Source: Phaeotremella fagi (taxonomy: Eukaryota; Basidiomycota; Tremellomycetes; Tremellales; Phaeotremellaceae). From it: a DNA stretch of 64,000 bases. The position numbers and the translations under genes were made by a program. Positions within the stretch are counted from its first letter, which is position 1. Each line of letters starts with the position of its first letter. The stretch lies in the NCBI GenBank assembly GCA_001599715.1, contig BCHU01000017.1:211260-275259 (forward strand), read 5' to 3'. The notes under the pieces are model-generated. The model ran no database searches and was not told the DNA's origin. It was given only the letters and a program-made list of their open reading frames with translations. Below, in pieces: positions 54,835 to 64,000 of the stretch.

Positions 54835-55522
54835 TCAATTAACACCAGCTATCAGAGTTTGTAATCGACTTTCGAACAGACTACTATTGATTGGCATTTC
54901 TAGAGTATGGAAAGGGTTTTTCATAACTGCGTCAGAGTCTATCCCAAACCCAGGACATCAGTACAGTACTAGTGAAAGAGAGATAGGGATAGGCGACCTA
55001 CAAATCTCATAAATCTTTCTCAACAAATCTTCTAATCCTTGATGAGGTATAGAATGAAGTAAAACGAATTTTGTCCCTATAAAGCATTTCAATCAGATGA
55101 TGAACTGAATGGAATTGATATGGGCGACGAGAAGTTTAGACCAAAGAAAACCAAAGAGGAGAAGGACAATCTCCAAACCAAATCGTGTTTTCCCAACATC
55201 GAAAACTCCAGAGACTAAGACCTACCAGTAGGCGTAACAACCACCCTCCCACCCCACCCATCAGCTTCGAAACTTTCCATCCCCCCAACAACGCCCGGTA
55301 AAGGCGAAGGCGTGAGTTTGGAGGTGATAGCGTGAATCCCATGTAACGTTCCGGCCAATATCAGAATGGTGTTTAGAGGGAGTGGTGGGAGTATGTCTAT
55401 CAACACCATTAATAATTTTAATCAGATATGACATGGACGAGATGACTACGCTTACCACTGTATGATCTGCTGAATACTAGACCGCCTGCTTTGTTTATCA
55501 CCCACACGGAATGGATTGTCAT
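54835..55522 (-). CDS. TRAPP subunit Trs23/TRAPPC4
   Basis: Start MTIHSVWVINKAGGLVFSRS at 55522, end LFESRLQTLIAGVN at 54835. The family shows clearly: VINKAGGLVF; the ILAGTLHGIHAITSKLTPSP segment; MESFEADGWGGRVVVTPTG; TKFVLLHSIPHQGLEDLLRK; IYEI; and MKNPFHTLEMPI. It is a core subunit of the TRAPP Rab-GEF for ER-Golgi and endosomal traffic. The middle PDZ-like insert of human TRAPPC4 is missing, as in other short forms. Four short introns. Convergent with the SDR gene 134 bp away. Confidence 0.85.
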
Positions 55523-56904
55523 TGTGTTTATTAAGGTTCTTTGGGGATGTTAGTTTGTTCTGTGTTGTTGGAAGTGATGGCTTTGTCTTTGTCGTCGTGG
55601 TCTGTATGATATGATTGATATGTTTTGTTGATCTTTGTTATTGCTGGTGAGCTATAGTGATGCGTCGAAATCTACTCTTATACGCGAATTCCACGTGGTA
55701 CATTATAGTTACTTGCTACAATCCATTTTACTTTGCGGTCAACAGATGACGGTGAGAACGAAGGAATGGCCGTGGAGTTGAATGAGATAAATCATAGATA
55801 CATCAAGAGTGACACTATACAACTACTAAGCTACGAACTACAACAAGATACCACCACCCCGTCGATAAACCTGTTGAACAAACAGCAATAAAAACGTTAG
55901 CGAAGATTCAACATGTCATTCAATAATCGACAAGGAAAGAAGTAGATCAGACATCCAAGGAAGTAAAACTTCAAACTAGCATCGCCAACCCCTATCGCCC
56001 AAAGAAAACCGACTGTCTTGATAAACAAGACCCAAAGTTGAGGAATCAATCAAAAAGCTCAACGAGAGGTTCAACTCGGAACTTGATGGTGACTACGACT
56101 CGGTCTTGGAAGTTATAATTCGGTTGATAAGAGGGGATGGAACAAACTCCCCCGCGAAAGGGAGGACGCGATTCAGTGGAAACTGCGTATGGTTTTTACA
56201 ATGGTTCATCTTTGATTTTGGGGTGGGAGAACGGGGTGGAAAGAGGAGGTGGGGACTTACGATGTGGGTATGAGATCTATTTTAGATTGGATGACTGTCA
56301 TGTGAAATTACGTTTAACGATGACAATGACGATTAGATCGAAGATTGATAGATTGAATTGAGATAAAGATGAAAATCAAAATCAGTAAATCATCCAACAT
56401 AGACCCAAAAGAAGCATAAGAAACGCGGTTTGGTGGTGATAGAGATCAGACTAAAGCGCTGGCAAGCGCCATGAAACCCGATCCCGACTTTGAATGAACA
56501 AAGCGAGGACAGGGGGTCGAGTACACCACCTGCGAAGGTGGGACTCTGTGCTCGTTCGACATGGTCGGTAAGACGGGGAGAGAATGAAGGTCATCTTTTC
56601 GGTGTGGAGTGGGGTAAGGGGGGTGGACGGGTGGATGGGTGATGTGGATGTACTCACCTGTAAAGTCAAACCATCTTTTCGGAAGATATGAATGAGTGAA
56701 TGTTGAATGTTAAGAAAAGAAAAGAAAAGAAGAGTGAAAAACATTTGATCAAAATCTTATGGTGCGAAGTTGTGTATTTTATTATTTAATTATTATTATT
56801 TCTATTTTATCCCATTGTGGCACATGGTCAAGTGGAGGATTCGTGTACGGTGATCACAGTGATCTACATCATCTCTACATCTACATCTACATCTTACACC
56901 CAAC
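55523..56904. other. Unresolved region, possible small minus-strand multi-exon gene
   Basis: No gene I can name. On the minus strand there are good splice donors at about 56657 (GTGAGT after TTTACAG) and about 56259 (GTAAGT after CCCACATC) and acceptors with open frames in between, for example MSNEHRVPPSQVVYSTPCPR at about 56565-56450 and FQDRVVVTIKFRVEPLVELF at about 56115-56055. A CCACCT-GCGA-AGGTGG hairpin lies at 56526-56541. (ACATCT)n repeats at about 56875-56895. It could be a short gene or a noncoding RNA. Confidence 0.3.
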
Positions 56905-57762
56905 ATGGTATCCAAATCACCTCCATTCGGTACAGCATCAGCCTACACAGATTCATTCCCAGCACCACCCCCGAGGCAAATAACAATATCATCAGAGACA
57001 TGTTTCAATCTAAACTATTTCAAGGGTGAGTCGGCGTCCAACACAACTAACTCACTCGCCAGACATGGTCAAACAATATCGCAAACTAGATGATCAAGTT
57101 ATCATACGCTTAAACAGAGCTCAAGCACAGTTAAGAGATGCTAACAGATTATCGTCGAAGAATGATGTTGATGGTATGTGCCTAAAGATGTGGGGTGAGA
57201 TCATGGGTGGGTGGACTTCGTCATTACGTTGCTTAAACTACAACTGATATCGTTTTTAGCTGGCTGGGCACATCGTCAGACATTACTCACGTACTGTCTA
57301 CAAACTGTCACTTCATCTCTTGAAGATAAGAAAGCGGAGATCGCGGGAATAGAGGAAAGACTGGTTGCGTCATCGAGCACTAACAGGGATACCGGGGGAT
57401 TTGGAAGAGGGATAAAAGAGGAGGAGGTTTTGGTGAGTCCGCGTTCCTACACATAGATCCAACTGATTGAAGCTGATTAATATGATAGGCTGATCAACTG
57501 CGGAACGAACATACCGTTGAAGCTATAATACGGAAACGGACACTAGACGGTGAGTCAACATTCGCACCCCTAATCCCAAAAGTTGGATTGGACGACGTGA
57601 TGCACTATAGCTGATTCTACCTTAGCTTTCAAATCCCGTTGTCAATTCTTCTCACCACCTACCGATCCAACCAATAAATCCTGGTGGCAACTAGCGGATT
57701 CAGGAAGAGCAGGTAGAGGACCTGATATACCTTGGGAAGGGTTTTTGGGGGCAAGATCTTGA
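56905..57762 (+). CDS. MIX23: MIX23 (CCDC58) homologue
   Basis: Small mitochondrial protein of the intermembrane space, import-linked in yeast. Start MVSKSPPFGTASAYTDSF at 56905. In order: SSETCFNLNYFK, then, after an intron, MVKQYRKLDDQVIIRLNRAQ, HRQTLLTYCLQTVTSSLEDK, EHTVEAIIRKRTLDAFKSRC, and FFSPPTDP. The two cysteines spaced far apart (CFN..., ...YCLQ and RCQF) fit the twin-Cys plan of the family. Stop TGA at 57760-57762. Four short introns. Confidence 0.8.
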
Positions 57763-58189
57763 TGTTGAGTGGTACGAAGAATGTTTATGAGATTCGAATC
57801 ACCCTTCATTTTAACGAATTGTTACGACGTGATAGGTCACAACGATATTCTCAATCGATATATCTGGCCTTGTTCACCAATGAAACAACTGTTTAGTGTA
57901 TTATCTACAATGTAATGAATCAAATTCTCAAAGGAGGAGTTGGAGGATATTAGTTATTACGTCGGAAGCCTAATTCAAGAATGGGACCCGTGCGACGTCA
58001 TGAATAGTCAAATTCGGTACATGACGACTATGAAAGAATCGCTTCTCCATCAAAAACTCTCCACTCTCCACCCAACTTCCATCCAAACACTACTTACTGT
58101 ACTACACTAAACGTTATCATCAGTTATGAAAACCGCACGGTATAATCTAAAAAAAGGATATACCTCATAAAACCACATGAGAAAGGAGA
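57763..58189. other. Convergent gap, no gene seen
   Basis: 3' flanks of MIX23 (+) and the next gene (-). No repeat or reading frame of note. Confidence 0.45.
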
Positions 58190-58779
58190 CTAATCCTTAC
58201 TTTCCTTACTCTCCTTACCTTGCTCGTTCGCCTCCTCCCCATTTTCTGAAACCTGAGTCTGAGTTTGATTGTCCTCTGACGGACGAGTACCCTGGTAATC
58301 ATAAGTGAAGATACATATACCAACAAGTCCACATGTCAACATTCAGCAAAAACTTACAATTTTAGTGCGCATGAGAGCAGCTAGAGAATTGATTTTATCG
58401 TCAGTCCAACGTGGCTGCTCGACCTCAAAAAATGTGGGCTCGAAATGCTTGAAGCTCTTCATAGCTTGGCGACGGATATAAGGAGAGACATCTGACGGAC
58501 AATAACCCTAACAATCATCAGACAAGAGACAAATACTGACTTGACTAACAACAAGCCGAAATGACTGACAACTTGATCACGCCTGGTCTCCTCCTCACTC
58601 TCACGCCAATCTGTCGGCTCGCGCAGAGACTCTGACGCCGCGGAGTCGAGAATCTTTTTCGATTCAGCAGCTTGTTCGATGCCTTCGGGAGAGTAGTTTG
58701 ATGTTTGATCATCGCTCTGAGCGATATCTTGAGTGTTGTCGTTGGTTGCATCTGATGGGGTGTTGGTGTTTGATTCCAT
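58190..58779 (-). CDS. Hypothetical acidic protein
   Basis: Start MESNTNTPSDATNDNTQDIA at 58779, end EQGKESKESKD at 58190. I do not recognise the family. The N-terminal and C-terminal thirds are Asp/Glu/Ser/Thr-rich and likely disordered. The middle carries a more structured block YIRRQAMKSFKHFEPTFFEV then WTDDKINSLAALMRTKI. The intron boundary before GYCPSDVSPYI is uncertain, with several possible donors. Downstream of F-box-like genes on the same strand. Confidence 0.55.
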
Positions 58780-59522
58780 GTTGATCCAACGTTTGTATTG
58801 TAAGTGAAAAGTTGATAATGGATGTTAGGAGGGAAATTCTTCTAGGAGACCTGGGGGGTTTATATCTTTTTACTGTTAGCCTTCCTTACTCAGTCTACAT
58901 GACGTCTCCTTGGTCTTCGTAGTTATCGAAGGATCGTCATTATTTTGGGATATTCATTAATAGTAGTTAGTAAATGCAATTGCAATATCCAAGTTACACA
59001 AGAGTTCTTAGTTTAGAAGGGATGAGTAGGAAACGGTTCGTACTTGCACGTTCAGTTTCACGGTAGACTCTGTTACTGAACGAGTCGTGCTGGGTTCTGC
59101 GTTTTTGTTAAATAGAGGTTTGAGCGGTGTTACAACGAGTTGAGAAGTGTTGAGACATGGTGACCACTATTTGCACGTGGTATCCATTATTTGCACGCTG
59201 ATAGAAGGACAGAATTGTCGAGAGTTGCATATCAGTGGTTCAGACAGCGAGTTTAATGCATTCACAAGTCATTGTTTAATCCAACGGTTACTCTCATATA
59301 ACAAAAGATGCTAAGGTACGCTGAGCCGGAGGGAAATGAGCTTCAGAGAACTGGAGGATATGATCTGGAGGTTTCTCAAATAGCTTCGGTTGAAACAAGT
59401 CTTTTGAACACCACTTGTACATTCAATCAAACACAACCAAAAATCTGCCAACCATTGGCGCAAAGCCAATTCGCCACAACTCTTCCTTCTGTCCTACTGT
59501 AAACACCATTCCAAGACTTTCG
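58780..59522. other. Intergenic with small repeated word
   Basis: No gene seen. TATTTGCACG occurs at about 59168 and 59190, and CTTGCACG at about 59043. Otherwise ordinary promoter sequence for the 58190-58779 gene. Confidence 0.4.
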
Positions 59523-60737
59523 CTACTCAGTACTCCCACAAGCAGGACATCGATCCCACTTGGACCAATCTTCACAAATCATTGAAGTCGGTGGGTACTG
59601 CAAACTCCGACTCCTCTGGGTAATCTTTCTCCACCAATCACCTCCATCAGCTAAACCGTTTGTTGGGTTTGAACTTGCAAAACGAGTGTAGCATCTTACA
59701 GAAGTTTTCCTGGCTAGGTCTCGAATGACGGCTTGTTTGTCCTCTTGACCCTTGAGATTGTCCAAGGTATTAACAAACCCCATTCGCAAGTAAGCAGTGG
59801 CAAATGTGATCTGCGAGGTGAACTGCTGAGACATGACTTCTTCAGTTCCCGGTGGTACAAGTACGATGTTTTCACCACCTGCTATAAAAGCACTCAGGAA
59901 AGAGGCCATCTGGGAAGTATCTGTAAGCTCTTGATGGTGAAAGATGTATTGAATAGGATTTTCACTTTGTTCTTGATTAGCTTGCTCATGAATTGAAAAA
60001 TTAGTTTGCATCCCATGGAAGCAGACCGTCTTCAAGCTTTTCTGACAAAACACCTTTCCAGCTTTCCGAAGAAACCGTGACTCCGCATCACTCATTGAAA
60101 TCATATCTCCATGTTTCAACACCTCATCAGAAAAATCTTGAAGAAGGTTGTGAGTTGGACAAACTGAGATTGTAGTTATGTTTTCCCAAATGTGAGGGTT
60201 ACCTGGATATTTGTAAAGCCGGGAAATCCCCTCATCCCAGCTATCGAACACGGCCATCTTATTTTGTGTGATTGATCGTAACTGAGCAATTTTATCGTGA
60301 TTCAATGAGAGATCCTTTTCTGTTGGATCAATCAAGAAAAGATGCCTGACAAGACTCATAAGTTGAGCTTTATTTCTGGTTTTTCGATTGGAAAGTTGAC
60401 GTGAAGGGTCCAATCCCTCAATTAGCTTTTCGATGCTTGCCGTGTATAAATTCGCATAGAGAAAAGGCGCAAATGACCAGTGGTAACTCTAAGAAAACAT
60501 TAATTAGCTGTGATCAACACCAGAAGGACTCACAGGATGGAGACGAAGCATCTTGGCTAAACCACTAGGTTGGATTTCTGGCCAAGTAGAATCTCTCAAA
60601 TGACCTGGGGTCGGTAGGAAGCAATCGATTACCATTGTCTGCAACTCATATGGAAGCTGCATGAATCTGTCGACTTTAGGGATAGTACGGTCACCTGATG
60701 TATCTTTGAGGGATAACTGATTGATTTGAGTCTCCAT
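59523..60737 (-). CDS. F-box-like paralogue, C-terminal CPxC, tandem copy A
   Basis: Two exons, 60737-60534 and 60488-59523, 45-nt intron. Start METQINQLSLKDTSGDRTIP; F-box-like segment MQLPYELQTMVIDCFLPTPG, then SYHWSFAPFLYANLYTASIE. Family blocks: VRHLFLIDPTEKDLSL, LKTVCFHGMQTNF, IFHHQELTDTSQ, GGENIVLVPPGTEEV, TSVRCYTRFA and end DRCPACGSTE. About 390 residues. An F-box adaptor role is inferred; the CPxC end could bind zinc but only two cysteines are in the motif. Followed upstream by copies at 61376 and 63077. Confidence 0.73.
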
Positions 60738-61375
60738 GTTGAAGGATCAAACGGTCTTGGAAGTTCTGAATTTATTGATCGTTGAAAAGTAGTAAAGTTT
60801 TCAAGAGGAGGATGGTCACATTCCTAACTTTTTTTAAGCCCAAAGTGTGACCTTCTGATTGCGCTCCACTGCAGTCAAAAGAAGACAATGGTTCTGTTCT
60901 AATGTACCATGAAGCCCAATGTCCGGCCTTCCAACGACACTCCACCACACATCTCGTTCCATCAAAGGACAGGTTCTTGGCCACTACTTCGAAGTAACAG
61001 TGTACTTTTTCGTTTCTTTCATGTCATGTAGAGTAAGAGGCTTCTGAGTATTCCCCAAACGCCAAAAAAGAGGGTAGCGGAGGAAAGTACTGTATAGTTA
61101 TGCAAGGTGACACAAATGATTTTGCTCGAAGGTTCCATTTAATATCTGCTTCAGGGGAAATGAATATCGACTTTTGGTCTATTCAAGAGCTATGTTGGGC
61201 AATATCTTTTTCCCAGTCCTTTCCTTGTAAAACTGACCTGACTTTTGCAGTTGGCTAGCTGCCAAGACACACTTTTTACATTTAAACTTATTAGAACCCG
61301 ACACATTTGTCAAAAATAGACTTTGTTTGATATACTACAACCCACTGCAAATACTAACCCATTCAACCACTCCTT
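60738..61375. promoter_or_regulatory. Promoter of F-box-like copy A with CCTTCTGATTGCGCTCCAC
   Basis: Motif at 60851-60869, about 115 bp upstream of the ATG. Neighbouring text (CCATCAAAGGACA, GTAACAGTGTACTTT) is shared with the upstream region of copy B. Confidence 0.6.
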
Positions 61376-62618
61376 CTAACTTCCACAAGCTGGACAACCT
61401 TTCCACTCAGACATATCTCTACAAATCATTGAGTTTGGTGAGAATCTATGGCCCATGCATTCTTTCATAACCCCCTTCCACCAATCTCCACCATCATAAC
61501 TTGTTGAACCATCATCTGATTGTTGAACAGCAAAACGAGTGTAGCACTCAACAGAAGTTCTCCTGACAATTTCGAGAAGAGCTTTTTGTTTATCTGGCTC
61601 ACCATAGAGACCTCTCATTCTGTTATTGAAGTTTGAATCCAGAAACCGTGAGGCAGCTGCTAACTCTTCTCCAAGTAGGTTTGATGAAATTTCACTCTTC
61701 TCACCAACAGGGCATACAAGAATGATGTTCTTGCAGTCATTTAAAAGTTGACAAAAGGAAAAGGTTTGGTTATACTGGCTGAATTTGTCATTGTCTCTGT
61801 GTTTACGCTCTTGATGATGAAATATTGCCTTGATTGGTTTTTGTCCCTGTTTTCCATCAACAAGTACTCTACGAGGGGGTATAATAGGTTGTGTCCCGTG
61901 CAGACAGAGTGTTTGGATATTCTTTGAATAGCGCATTCCTGCTGCTTTGGATGTGAATGATTCCTGTGTTCCCCTTGTCCAAGCCAACTGATATGTGGCA
62001 TTTAACACTTCTGAAGAAAAGTCCTTAAAAAGATCATGAGTAGGAGAGATTGAGATTGTTGTTAAATTTCTCAAAGTACATGGAATGCGTGGGTATTGGC
62101 TATACATGAAGGCCTCCCAGCTGTTGGATAAACAAGTTTTACTATCCGCAATTGCTTTAAATTGGCTGAGTTCCTTGTTGAGAGATGAATCCTTTTCTGT
62201 TGGATCGATCAAGAAGAGATTTTCAACCTGGTCAAGAAGTTGTAATTTGTTTTTTGACCGACGAGTTGAGAGTTGCTGAGAAGGATGTGAGCCCCAAAAG
62301 AACTTTTCGATATTTGCGGTATATGAATGTCTGTAGAGATGATATGAAAATGTTTCATGATAGCTCTAAACAAAATGATGATAAGCTGCAGAAATGTGCT
62401 GTACATCATGATTTGGGACTTACAGGATTGATACGTGTGAGTGTAGCTAATCCTTGTGGTTTGATCTCATCCCAACAAGAATCTCTTATGTGACCTAGGG
62501 TTGGGAGAAGGCAATCAACGACCATAACAATTATGTCTCTGGGGAGTTCAGAGAACCGGTCTTGTGAAGGAGGGGGTTGAGTTTCTGTCAATGACAATTG
62601 ACTGATTTGGGTTTCCAT
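61376..62618 (-). CDS. F-box-like paralogue, C-terminal CPxC, tandem copy B
   Basis: Two exons, 62618-62424 and 62365-61376, 58-nt intron. Start METQISQLSLTETQPPPSQD; F-box-like segment FSELPRDIIVMVVDCLLPTL. Family blocks: LIDPTEKDSSLN, IQTLCLHGTQPI, IFHHQERKHRDND, KNIILVCPVGEKSE, TSVECYTRFAVQQS, and end EWKGCPACGS. About 395 residues and closely related to copies A and C, in the same orientation and about 1.85 kb from A. Confidence 0.73.
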
Positions 62619-63076
62619 CTTGAAGTGGTATGTTCTTTATTGATTGGTTCTTGACAAGAAGTTATTTGTTAAAGATGGGAGTGTTGGGTCTATTCCAATT
62701 TTACTAGGGCTGATGTCTAGCCTTCTGATTGCGCTCCACCACTCATCTGTTTCCATCAAAGGACAAGTGCTTATCCTCTGCTTCAATAGTAACAGTGTAC
62801 TTTCTTGAAATTTCTTTCAAGTAATGTGAAGTAAGTGGGGTTCTCAATATTTCCAACATTCCAAAACAGAGTTGTAGGGGAAAGTTCCGTTCTGCAAGGT
62901 GGCATGGCCATCACAGCTGCTCTTCAGCTGCTTTTCCTGAAGATGGACCAGACTTTTATAGTATGCTAGCTACCAAAAACACTTCAATTCATCATAACAT
63001 GACACATTTGTTGAGAATAAACTTTGTTTCAATACTACAATCCACTTTGAAATACCAACACAATCAACCACTCCAC
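62619..63076. promoter_or_regulatory. Promoter of F-box-like copy B with CCTTCTGATTGCGCTCCAC
   Basis: Motif at 62721-62739, about 105 bp upstream of the ATG, identical to the copy at 60851-60869. The right end is the 3' flank of copy C and resembles that of copy B. Confidence 0.6.
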
Positions 63077-63414
63077 CTAACTTCCACAAGCTGGACAACC
63101 TTTCCACTCAGACAAATCTCTACAAACCATGGACTTTGGTGAGAATTTTTGACCCATGCATTCCTTCATGACTCCCTTCCACCAATCTCCACCATCGTAG
63201 CTAGTTTCACCATTGTCTGATTTCTGAACTGCAAAACGAGTGTAGCATTCAACTGAAGTCTTACTGTCTAGTTCAAGAAGAATTTTTATTTTGTCTACCT
63301 GACCCTCAAAAATCTCCATTTCTCGATCAACCTTCTGATTTAGTCTACGACAAGCATCTCTTATCTCTTTTTGGAGTAGATCCAACGAAACTTCACTCTC
63401 TTCACCATCAGGAC
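63077..63414 (-). pseudogene. F-box-like tandem copy C, truncated C-terminal fragment
   Basis: Reads into TSVECYTRFAVQKSDNGETS and ends LSEWKGCPACGS, nearly matching copy B over about the last 110 codons, including the 3' flank. Homology stops at about 63412-63418, and the N-terminal two thirds (F-box-like segment included) are missing. The new sequence starts with a TG-rich repeat that looks like an LTR. Confidence 0.72.
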
Positions 63415-64000
63415 TGTCATGACGCTATGCTCAACCTTGAGCTCAAACCTCAACCTCGCAACCTCGAGCTCAAACCTCAACCTCGAATTCATCGTTACCT
63501 CGAACCTCAACCTCGAATTCATCGTTACCTCGAACCTCGAATTTATCTTGAACCTCGAATTTACCTCGAACCTCGAATCCATCGTTACCTCGAAGTTAAC
63601 TTGGTTAACTTAATTCTAGAACTCAACTAACAATACCGTTTCAGAAGTATTGGTTAGTCTTTTTGTGCTATTGTACCTTGTTCCTGCTTCTTTTGTTTGC
63701 TAAACGTCTTTGATCTTAATCCTTTTGTTTCTTAAACACTATTGTCCTGGTGACTTATTGTTTATACGTAGTTATTGTTTTATTCTTTATTGTTTCCTAT
63801 TTCCTTTTGTTTATTTCTGACATATATATATCTCGAGGGATTGGTGCTTGAACTGCATCGATCTCGTACTTTTGTCTTCTCTTAGATAATTCTTAGTTTA
63901 TAGTACTCTGCATCGTTATCACCTTACATCGAGCTATCTTGATCAACCTTCTCTTAACTGTGTAGTCAATCACCCTTAAGAGATTCAACCTCGACGTCAA
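63415..64000. mobile_element. Candidate LTR of a retrotransposon, running off the window
   Basis: Starts TGTCATGACG exactly where F-box-like copy C breaks off. It contains a repeat block, a TATATATAT core promoter-like run at about 63822-63832, and T-rich sequence. Near the right edge CGACGTCA (63992-63999) could be an end matching the TGACG start. No gag or pol is visible, so it could be a solo LTR or the first part of an element continuing right. Orientation unknown. Confidence 0.45.
63427..63594. repeat. Tandem CCTCGAACCTCAA/TCATCGTTA repeat block
   Basis: Short degenerate units of 12-36 bp built on ACCTCGAA, ACCTCAACC and ATTCATCGTTA, with at least five rounds. The plus and minus reading frames across it (NLNLEFIVTS..., RFEVTMNSRL...) are translations of the repeat, not genes. 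Confidence 0.85.

Noticed and set aside
63427..63594. CRISPR array
   Set aside because: Units are short, degenerate and without unique spacers, and the genome is eukaryotic.
63419..63630. Open frames of 64-73 codons with repeating Leu/Glu/Arg patterns
   Set aside because: They are translations of the short tandem repeat.

Overview
The window is nuclear DNA of a fungus. Genes are dense and cut by many short GT-AG introns of about 40-65 nt with CTGAC/CTAAC-like branch sequences. The gene products (two BCS1-like ATPases, Dis3, Alg2, a WRAP53-type WD40 protein, Ulp2-like SUMO protease, Rnf10, Tmem14, Sec10, Trs23, Mix23, an Mrh4-like helicase, a Zn2Cys6 regulator) and the intron style point to a basidiomycete yeast, most likely a Tremellomycete (Cryptococcus/Kwoniella type). 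The lineage is an inference; no search was run.

Layout. 0-10 kb: the last exon of a gene entering from the left, then a nested duplication, BCS1-like (-), F-box-like (+), F-box-like (+), BCS1-like (-). 10.9-29.7 kb: a housekeeping block with DIS3 (-), ALG2 (+) meeting a WRAP53/TCAB1 homologue (-) tail to tail with 9 bp between stops, a large Ulp2-like SUMO isopeptidase (+), a protein methyltransferase (+), RNF10 (-) and a TMEM14 gene (+) that needs a 5-nt microexon. 30.2-33.5 kb: a tandem pair of unknown PPxY-tailed proteins, the second with an in-frame stop, and another unknown gene. 33.6-37.3 kb: exocyst SEC10.

37.5-46.4 kb looks like a small catabolic cluster. A gene that appears to fuse an HSL-type alpha/beta-hydrolase to an SMP-30/gluconolactonase domain diverges from an NCS1 nucleobase-type permease across a promoter with five GATAAG sites, followed by a RidA-family deaminase and a Zn2Cys6 factor. 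The permease imports, the RidA and hydrolase/lactonase would process, and the factor may regulate. This is the best candidate here for an undescribed system.

46.5-58.8 kb: Mrh4-like helicase, an intronless bacterial-looking alpha/beta-hydrolase, an intron-containing tRNA-Val(CAC), a head-to-head pair of F-box-like paralogues, an NAD(P)-binding protein, Trs23, Mix23 and a hypothetical protein. 59.5-64 kb: three more tandem copies of the F-box-like family, the third cut off at a probable LTR that runs off the right edge. The F-box-like family (at least six genes and one fragment) is a local lineage-specific expansion, and five... four of its later members share a promoter motif, CCTTCTGRTTGCGCTCCAC. 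Exon boundaries are read by eye; outer gene limits are more reliable than every internal junction.
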